A DNA stretch of 64,000 bases from Lepidurus packardi (lineage: Eukaryota; Arthropoda; Branchiopoda; Notostraca; Triopsidae). The DNA lies in contig JAKZAN010000001.1 of assembly GCA_023053545.1 (NCBI GenBank), forward strand, positions 10,126,565-10,190,564, written 5' to 3'. A program made the position numbers and the translations under genes. A model generated the notes under the pieces. That model worked only from the letters and a program-made list of their open reading frames with translations. It was not told where the DNA came from and did not search any database. Below, piece after piece: positions 56,536 through 64,000 of this stretch; the stretch's first letter is position 1, and each line of letters starts with the position of its first letter.

Positions 56536-56587
56536 GCCTTCATCGACTCCACTTTGCGTTAAGAAACCCACGAAACTCAGCCCAACC

Positions 56588-56901
56588 ATGAAGTCATTAC
56601 TGGTAAGTTTCCTAAACATGCGCGACGAATTCGATATTTTACTACAATCGTTCAGGAACACTATTGAACTCAATTAAGCTCTGCTTTTATGATTTTAAAG
56701 ATTTTCTCGTTGGCCATGATGGTACTTCTAGCTGTAACAGTGCAAGCTTTGCCAGCTGAGCATGAATCAGTCGGCCTGGCCGGAGGCGCCGTTCCTCGCG
56801 AAGAATTTTCGGAAAATCTGGCACCCGAACAGACTAAAAAGAAGGACGAACACGATCATCACGATCACCACGATCACCACGATCACCATCACAAGTGGTA
56901 G
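56588..56901 (+). CDS. Small secreted His/Asp-rich peptide C
   Basis: Two exons (56588-56602, 56701-56901) encode 71 aa. MKSLL plus IFSLAMMVLLAVTVQA is a signal peptide almost the same as in gene A, and the next residues (LPAEHESVGL) align with A (FPTEAESVDI). The C-terminus then diverges completely into a KKKDEH start and four DHH units ending HHKW (56845-56898), a candidate metal-binding tail. The DHH units are near-identical at the DNA level (cacgatcac), suggesting recent repeat expansion. The intron is 98 nt. Function unknown; metal binding is inference from composition. Confidence 0.82.
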
Positions 56902-57204
56902 AAGGGTCAAGTAAACCGTCTTTTCTAAGCCCGTACTTCCACCTACAGTTTGGTTCCATCCAACGGGATCTATCGTCCTTATACCTATACTCAATTGTTT
57001 CCTCTTTTCACTTTTTCACAGTAAAAACGGTCAATACAGAGCACTCGATTATGAACTCGCTTCTACTTCTAATCTTAATAAGCAGGAGTATGATCTCTGA
57101 TCAGTTATCACCTGTTCACACTTTTTCTGCATGACTTGTAAGAGATAACAGAGTAACAACAGTAACCCTTATTTCGCTTCCCTTCTTTTGGTGATTATTA
57201 CACG
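56902..57204. other. 3' flank of gene C
   Basis: No supported gene. A short frame MNSLLLLILISRSM at 57051 looks signal-like but is only 27 codons. Confidence 0.4.
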
Positions 57205-57428
57205 TTATATATCACCCGACAAGCAATATACAAAATGAGAACGACTGGACCTAGGAAGGCATGGAGTAAGAAGACATGATCTTTGCCTCAACAGTAACAA
57301 TGAGTGGTACAAGCATTCCATAATCATGCGTTCCACCGTATCTTCCCTCTCTCCACACCTATCACACGTGCTATTTCTTCTTAGATTAAATCTGTACATC
57401 CATGATCCTGTTTTTCCGTGTACACATC
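57205..57428 (-). repeat. LINE reverse-transcriptase tail fragment flanking hAT copy 2
   Basis: The minus strand reads TGCVHGKTGSWMYRFNLRRN and STCDRCGEREDTVERMIMEC, the Cys-rich post-RT segment of non-LTR elements. From about 57298 to 57428 it matches the flank of hAT copy 1 (26245-26375); beyond that the two loci differ. Confidence 0.6.
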
Positions 57429-57639
57429 CAGTGCCGTATCTCCGCCTAGGCAAATTAGGCAGCTGCCTAGGGCTCCCATCCTCGGAGGGGTCCCGGGCCA
57501 GGTGCCGAAGTGGTATACGTTAAGGGCACAAGACAAAGAAAAGAAAATGTCAATTTTTCCGTACGAAATATTAATTTATGTAATAGTATGTAAAATAACT
57601 GGAGATCATTTTGGAGACTGTGAAAAAGTTATGTCTTAT

Positions 57640-57720
57640 AGCCTCAGCTACCGAGTGATTGGCGGTGGTTAAAGGCCTAACTTTCGTTCTATAGTTCACC
57701 AGTTCAAATCCCGACACCAG
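57640..57720 (+). repeat. tRNA-derived SINE-like segment (copy in hAT 2)
   Basis: 'ggcggtggttaaaggc' (box A-like) and 'agttcaaatcccgac' (box B-like) lie about 30 bp apart; same as 25955-26040. Confidence 0.5.
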
Positions 57721-58108
57721 GGCCGTCTTATCGCATGGGCCAACTGGGCACAGGCCCAGGGCCCCACGAGGCTAGGGGGCCCATCCCGACCTGTTTAGGA
57801 GCCCATTTTGGACCTTTGCCCAGGGGCCCACGAGGTAATATATTTTCATGTAGGTTTAAGTGTAATTAGATTAGTTTGAGCTTGGTTAGGTTTAGTTTGG
57901 TTAGGTTATATTATGTTTAATTAGGTTAAGTTAGTCTGGTACTGTGTACCTGACTAATAAGTAATGTATGCTTTCTCGAACCTTTTTCCATAAAGGAAAC
58001 GTCAACAGGCTGAAAGCCTACGACGTGATCAAATTTAAAAAAAGAAGTTAGTCAGCTTTTGTAAGCCAGCGTAGGTTCTTTTCTCCGCTTTTCATAATTC
58101 GCGCTTCA

Positions 58109-60177
58109 ATGAAAGTGGCAACACATTCCGACGAAGGGTACCACGACTGGAAAAATGCTGGTCAGAGGATGAAGGATCATGAAAATTCAGACGATCACAG
58201 GTCAGCGTGTGCGACGCTGTTAGCGAGGAAGAATGTTGGCGGTAGAGTTGACAAGAGTCTTGTGCTTCAAACGGAAGAAGAAATAAAATACTGGCATGAG
58301 GTTTTAAGGCGGATTGTTGCTGTTGTGAGGTCATTGTCTTCACGTGGATTGCCGTTTAGAGGTTCACATGAGAGATTTGGGTCGAGAAACGGTGGGAACT
58401 ATGTTGTGACGCTAGAACTTTTGGCTGAGTTTGACCCTTTTCTGGACACGCACATAAAACGCCACGGAAACAGAGGATACGGCACAACATCGTATCTCTC
58501 GTCTACAATATGGGATGAAATTATCAACATCATGGCAGAAAAGGTCATAACCACGATCGTTACTGAGGTAAAGCATGCTAAGTATTTTTCCATCTCTGTC
58601 GACTCGACTCCTGACATCTACCACGTGGATCAACTATCATTCATAGTACGATATGTGTCTGCAGAGAGATGTCCTGTCGAACGATTTTTAAGATTCGTAC
58701 CGAATTGTGGCCATAAAGCAGAAGATCTGGCTAACGTTGTTCTCCAGACCTTGAAAAATCATGACTTGGATATCGCCAACTGTCGCGGACAGTCTTATGA
58801 CAACGCAAGCAACATGTCGGGTGTATATTCCGGTCTTCAAGCGAGAATAAAACAAGTGAATCCTCTGGTAGTTTTCGTCCCCTGTTCGGCTCACTCTCTG
58901 AATCTTGTCGGATCATGTGCTGCTGAGTCTTGTGAGGCTGCTATATCTTTCTTCGGTACTTTACAGGAACTGTATAATTTTTTCTCGATGTCGACACACA
59001 GATGGGAAGTTTTGTTATCTCAAGTGAAGCCAAACTCAACAGTTGTAAAGAGCCTTTCTCAGACAAGGTGGTCGGCTCGGAGTGACGCCTGCCGAAGTCT
59101 CTGTTGCTCCTGGAATGAGATATTGGCAGCTCTTCAGATAATCGCTAATGACACAAGTGAAAAACCATCTACGCGTTCTGACGCTTCATGTCTTTATAAT
59201 TCGATCGACTCCCTGGAAACGTGCTTCATAATATCCTGGAGAGATTTAAAAAAGTGAGCAAATCTCTGCAATCTGTGAGAATCGAACTTGGTACGATCGC
59301 TGAACTTTACCGGTCCTTGGTAACATACCTAGAAGATTTAAGGAAAGCCGGTACCTTCGATCATTATGAGTCGAAAGCTATGGAAAGAAGTGGTGAACAG
59401 AATTACGCATACGATATGAAGAGGAAACGTAAGCGAAAAGTCCGGTTTGACGAAGTAAAGGAAAAGGGGGTCGAACTACCGCCTCCGGTCGACTCCGAGA
59501 CCGGCAGGGACAGATTTAGAGTCACCGTCTTCAACGTCATTATTGACAGGTTGATTGCAGAACTACAGAGACGTGGCTCTGCTTACCAGAATTTAAGTCA
59601 AAAGTTTGACTTTCTCACGAAGCTTCGTAATTTGGAATCTCAAGACATCCGTAATGGAGCACTGAACCTGCAAGCTTTCTATCCAGGGGATTTGGATGGT
59701 ACTTTGGAAAACGAGTGTCTACACCTGCGAGCTCATTTGTTGTCGGCTGAGGCTAAATGGGGGAAAGAGTTATCGTCACTGGACGTATACAAGTACATTA
59801 TGGAAAAAGGCTTTTTCGATATTTACCCAAACGTGGGAATAGCGCTTCGGATGCTGTTATGCACACCGGGGTCAAATTGTTCGACAGAACGGTCGTTTTC
59901 AGCATTAAAGAGAGTAAAGAATTATTTAAGATCTACCACAGAAGAGAACAGACTTAATTCACTATCTGTGCTGTACATAGAGTCAGAAATAATGTCGTCT
60001 GTGGACTATAGTGAAGTCATCCGTTCCTTTGCAAGAAGAAAGTTCGTCGCGCGGCAATGTAATCTTGTAATTATATGTAAATATACAAATTATAATGTGA
60101 AAAAGTACAGTTGGTACTTGCTTATTTCATTTTTAAGTCTGCTTGCCTACTTTCTAAAGTCAAAGTGCGTTGAATAA
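58109..60177 (+). pseudogene. hAT-family transposase, N-terminally deleted
   Basis: Two overlapping frames (58109-59257 and 59221-60177) together match the copy 1 transposase from GYHDWKNAGQRMKDH to the dimerisation block PNVGIALRMLLCTPGSNC. A deletion of about 17 nt near 59232 (copy 1 has FLTLLWNDILEIFKK) shifts the frame. The position that is TGA in copy 1 is TCA here, and the 5-nt insertion of copy 1 is absent, so the two copies carry different lesions. An alternative C-terminus replaces the copy 1 end after RSFARRK. Confidence 0.85.
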
Positions 60178-60279
60178 ATAAAAAATAAAGGTAAAGTCAT
60201 TTTTTTTGCTACGTGTCAAAATGGGGTCCCCGACTCAGTTTACTGCCTAGGGGGCCCTGGGTCGCTAAATCCGGCACTG

Positions 60280-61974
60280 TTGGCTTGCCCTAAGTGCAAA
60301 ACGCCAACCCAAAAAGCACGAAAAGGTGAAGAGAGAGTCAGTCTTTAAATTCGTTGTTCGAATGTTAAATAAAGCTGCTACAGAACCTGTGTAGTCATCT
60401 GAAAGTATGATAGTGTCAGACATTAGCAACTATTGGCGATTTTCTTGTTCACCTGTTGTGATCTAACATTTCGATGTTTTAGGTGCTAGCAGCTTAGCAT
60501 TTTATGCGTTTCATATTTTTCCATAACGGTTAGATTGCCGCCTGAATTGACTATACAACTTTCATTCATGCAAGAAATAGAAGACATTTCATTGAATAGT
60601 TTCATCCAAATGATTCCAGAATGATGGCGAACTTCATCAAATTTAGTTGTTCTTTTGCACGCGTATGACGTGGGTCAAAAACACGGATTTGCCCGCTTTC
60701 ATTGCTAAGCCGGAACTCCAAGCTACGGGTTCCAACCGGGCTTTTACAAGTCAAATATCATAATTCTATAAACACTAGTCGAAAAGTTTAAAAATAACTA
60801 CGTAAAAAACACAGGAAAGACAATCATAATAGAGTCAACCTAACCGCCTTAAAGTTTAAACTATCCTTTGGTAAATTTAGGACTAAAAGGATCATAATAT
60901 CTGGAAATTAATTCTCTTTCATATGTAAAAAAGCGTGCAAATCTATGCGACAGTTCCTCTTGAGAATTGTTAAAGATTCCAGATACACGACTTCACATCG
61001 TCTTCAAAATTGATGCCCTTCCTAGTGAATACATTGTAAATAAACGAAGCCCTCTATTATCATTAACTCTTTGAAAAACCATAAGTCAACAAGAAGCAGA
61101 CTCTTACTCACTCAAACACTTTAGCCGCTACTACTAACTAGGTCTTTTTTTGCGAGAAAACAGTTTCCGAAAAATTGATGCTCCTTCTTTTCCTACGGTA
61201 AACAAAATTTAAACCAAGGTGACTTCGTTCAATATTAAACCAAATACATTTGGCATTAAACAGGTATTGACCCTACTGGCCTTGTGCGCTATTGTCGTTA
61301 TTACTTTGGCGGGTCCACCAGGTAGGAATGACTTGGTGCTTTGGCGAGTCAACTCGGTAACATTTAGTCTCCAATTGAGCAGAAACTGGGGCATGATGTT
61401 CTCGGTCACCGGGGGGAAGAGAAGAAAAAAAAAAAGGGGGGGGGAGAAAACAATGCAAACAAACAAAACAATATGTCGCGGCCATACGAATTAGCCGCCG
61501 CGCGACTCAAGCCATCTTCTAAGAGTAAGACAGTACCCGTCATGGAGTCATCCCTATCTCGTACGCTTCCTGCATCAGTGCCACCCGACGTTGCCCGGCC
61601 TCAACCTAATAGTGAGCCATTTAAGAAGTCTACCCGACTGGAAATACTGTGCATTGAACTTACGCAGTTTGGAGCTTGTTTCCCTTTACACCAGCCCACC
61701 ACCCCACAACTACGGTCAGCTCGTGCAGAATAGCTAGCGAGTTCTGTTAATGAAGCGAAAATAGAAAGTTTCCTACCTGTAAAAAATCCGCCGTGGAAGT
61801 TACACAATCCAATCACGAGAAAACACGGAGAATACAAAAAATTTAAGTGAAAGGAACGGAGAAGCTGCCGTTCAAAGCTCCCAAACTCAACTGTAGGTGA
61901 ACACAAAATATTGCGACTCTTCACACACATACACTTCAACAAATATCCTACTAATCAAGCAAGGTCACGTAGTA
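60280..61974. other. 1.7 kb with only a possible exon
   Basis: No confident gene. At 61263-61320 a segment flanked by AG and GT reads VLTLLALCAIVVITLAGPP, signal-peptide-like (see findings). A poly-A/poly-G run is at 61426-61444. The frame at 61473-61733 (MSRPYELAAARLKPSS...) has no recognisable motif. Confidence 0.4.
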
Positions 61975-62485
61975 GATGCCGCTTATTTTGATCCCTAGTT
62001 GTTAGAATCAGCGGGTTTATGGAATTAGGTTTTAAAGGACTGATTGAAAACGTGTTGAGAAGCTTCCCTCCCTAAGCTTCAACAGTGTTCGTTGTGTTTT
62101 AGACGTGTGCTTACACAAAAAGGCGGAAACACAGAAAAAGGACAAGAAAAACGTTTCAAATGTAAAAGAGCAGGTGTGGCTCATTGAAACGACAAGTTAA
62201 ATTTAAAAGATTTGCGACACAGTGAAGCGGCCGTTAAGTTAGGAATTCCTCAATCATCTCTATCAAATTGTTGAAAAATCATTACGAAATAAAGAATAGT
62301 CATTTGATAGACAAAAAACTGTAATTTTGTTATTACTATCATTGTTTTTATTTTTCTTGTTTACATCCTAAAGAACCTACGCATTTGTACACATGTAGGT
62401 ACATATTTCCGATTTTCGGTTATTAGAATCTCCGCTTAATCGAAGTAATATTCTTTTGACAAACGCGAATACAATAAGCGGCATC
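61975..62485. mobile_element. Pogo-type element, family B, copy 2 (511 bp)
   Basis: Ends 'gatgccgcttattttgatc' and the inverse of 'aataagcggcatc' are flanked by TA (61973-61974, 62486-62487). The interior has a broken version of the copy 1 HTH: NVKEQVWLIET, then frame-disrupted remains of the 'aagcggccgttaagtta' and 'attcctcaatcat' stretches. It is shorter and more decayed than copy 1 at 8623-9359. Confidence 0.82.
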
Positions 62486-62696
62486 TAATGTTGTTGGTTC
62501 CATATAAAATAAACGCAACGCCAAAGGTCGCCATTCGTAATATAGGTTGCGGCAGGAAAACAAATATGCGGTCAACCTCAAAGTCAGTTACGGAGCTCAT
62601 GTGTGTAGGTTACATGAATGAAACTTACGTGTGGCAATATTTTATCAGATGTCTATTTAGCAAGGCAAATCACAGGAGCGGCAATGGCAAGCGAAA
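62486..62696. other. Spacer
   Basis: No feature seen. Confidence 0.3.
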
Positions 62697-63030
62697 ATCA
62701 TCGTGAGAAGACGATAATATGCATCTTTGCAATCGGTAAAGCTCCACCCCACCCAAAAGAGAACAGAATACAGCCGTGAGTGTTGAGGACAACAACGTTA
62801 AGAATTGTGTACGATATACGACACTTACATTTATTCGTAAAGTGTTTAAAGCGGGAAAGACGAGAATTGATAGAATTGATAAGTTTACGGTCAGAGACCG
62901 CCCAATAATCCAGAACCAATGATTTTCAGGGGAAAATAAATTGCGATGAGGGAGAAAGCTGGTACCGGCATCCCTGAGAGGAAGTACGTTATTATATTGC
63001 TTTTGTTATGAGCAATCTTTAACTTATGTT
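62697..63030. repeat. Dispersed repeat family R2, copy 1
   Basis: Shares with 63525-63870 an ordered series of phrases: 'gagtgttgagg.caa', 'aagaat.gtgt.cga', 'cgaca', 'gaccg.cca.gaatcca' and 'ttatgagcaatctttaact'. No ORF. Probably a non-autonomous mobile element whose ends I cannot define. Confidence 0.55.
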
Positions 63031-63524
63031 TGTCTTTGAAAAAAAAAAGATGAAATGACGCGAAAGAAAGACAACTGAAAAACGAGGATGAAAATGGTAT
63101 CAAACACCTGTACTAAAACGGATAAACTATTTTACTTTATCCTTTTACTATTATACTTTATCCATTTACTTTTAATCTTATTTTTAAGCTTACGAATGCT
63201 ATTGACAAAGGAGACTTGGCTTCACTAAACCATGTAGGAAACAAATCCTAACGTCAAGAAAAATGGCACCCTATTTAGAAAAAGCGTGAGTTGCGCTCCT
63301 ACCATCAAAAAATAAATAAAAAAAAACTCACGTTGATGAAGTTAAATTCTTGGTTACATGATCAATCGGTATAAGCATCCATAATCCGAAATGGGAAGGA
63401 AACTGGTATTAAATTTCCTGAATTTAAATTAATATTTTGTTAGTCGTTATTTAGCTTATTTTTAACTGACATATGTGTCGTTTAATGAAGCCGGCCACCT
63501 TGATTACGTCATGCCAAATCATCC

Positions 63525-63870
63525 CGGGAAGACGAGAATGCATCTTGGTCAAGATCAGAAAAGCTTGGTAAAGTTCGTCAAATCGGGAAAGCTCCATCCC
63601 ACCGAAAAAAAAACACATGAGTGTTGAGGGCAAAAAGGTTTAAGAATCGTGTTCGACGCACGACACAAATTTTTTCGTAGTCAGTTTAAAACCGAAAACG
63701 GGATCTGGGCAATCGATATATGCATGCCGTCATATCGAGACCGTCCAAGAATCCATAATCAATTATTATCCGGGGATATAAAGAATAAAACGGAAGGAAG
63801 ACAGGAATCCCTATGCGAAAATAAAATGATTAAATTGCTTTGTTATGAACAATCTTTAACTTTACGATAA
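63525..63870. repeat. Dispersed repeat family R2, copy 2
   Basis: Second copy of the family at 62697-63030. Contains 'atgagtgttgaggg', 'ttcgacgcacgacac' and 'ttatgaacaatctttaactt' in the same order and orientation. The window ends 130 bp later with nothing further recognised. Confidence 0.55.
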
Positions 63871-64000
63871 CGTTGACTAAGCATACATGACTTGATCAAT
63901 CTGGATCACGAGATGCAAGAAAATGAACCCCTGGATAAATTAAATCCTGAACATCGAGCTTACCGAAGGAAAAATATTAAGTATTTATTTCTAAAGAACT

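Larger units (their letters stand above)
57429..60279 (+). mobile_element. hAT transposon copy 2
   Basis: Bounded by CAGTGCCGTATCTCCGCCTA (57429) and the inverse of CAGTGCCGGATTTAGCGACC (60279), as in copy 1. It contains the tRNA-like segment (57640-57720) and the TTAGG-like string (57850-57950). It lacks the 2.1-kb insertion of copy 1. A deletion at about 58130 removes the transposase N-terminus. Flanking 8-mers (tacacatc, ttggcttg) do not form a target duplication. Confidence 0.87.

Noticed and set aside
1-64000. CRISPR arrays, rRNA genes, complete tRNA genes, riboswitches, bacterial operons
   Set aside because: None seen. Gene structure is eukaryotic with introns throughout, and the only tRNA-like sequences are two incomplete segments inside hAT copies.

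Overview
This window is eukaryotic nuclear DNA, almost certainly from an arthropod. It is AT-rich, and most genes are split by very short GT-AG introns (about 44-90 nt). The promoters of the small secreted-peptide genes look like arthropod TATA + TCAGT-type initiators. Strings resembling degenerate TTAGG/TTAAG, the arthropod telomere motif, occur at several places. The naked-cuticle gene starts with an N-terminus very like that of Drosophila Nkd. The sequence does not let me narrow the lineage beyond Arthropoda (insect, crustacean or collembolan is plausible).

Layout. 1-1.35 kb: the 3' end of a HECT-domain ubiquitin ligase gene (+). 1.4-9.4 kb: mostly non-coding and repetitive. It holds a minisatellite, a frameshifted IGHMBP2-type helicase fragment, hAT remnants, a 962-bp Tigger element sitting in an older repeat, a MITE and a pogo-type element. 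8.3-13.75 kb: an unprocessed pseudogene fragment of cytoplasmic dynein heavy chain 1 (-). 13.85-18.6 kb: a tight cluster of housekeeping genes, SDHD (-), a GPATCH2/GPATCH2L homologue (+) and FIBP (-). 20.4-26.2 kb: a hAT transposon invaded by a Tc1-like element whose transposase carries introns. 26.95-32.4 kb: TMEM147 (+), bicistronic MOCS1 (-) and an RDH13-like dehydrogenase (+). 33-36.3 kb: a decayed Mutator-like element. 38.06-39.92 kb: TMEM39 (-). 40.78-43.90 kb: naked cuticle (-). 45.1-45.46 kb: a foldback element with a telomere-like core. 45.6-51.6 kb: TONSL (-) with a Tigger-type insertion in an intron. 52.8-56.9 kb: a cluster of four small secreted-peptide genes (+) in two paralogous pairs. 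57.2-60.3 kb: a second, nearly identical hAT copy. 60.3-64 kb: mostly unassigned sequence, a second pogo-type copy and a two-copy repeat.

Several gene models were rebuilt by hand from splice sites and close exactly in frame: SDHD 171 aa, GPATCH2-like 479 aa, FIBP 370 aa, TMEM147 226 aa, MOCS1 648 aa fused or 376 aa for MOCS1A alone, RDH13-like 323 aa, TMEM39 466 aa, Nkd 570 aa. Most host genes are unrelated housekeeping or signalling functions and do not form a pathway. The parts most likely to be undescribed are the secreted-peptide cluster at 52.8-56.9 kb and the intron-bearing Tc1 element at 23.9-25.5 kb. Next come the twin hAT copies that share a LINE flank, and the foldback element. All identifications come from recognised protein motifs, without database searches.
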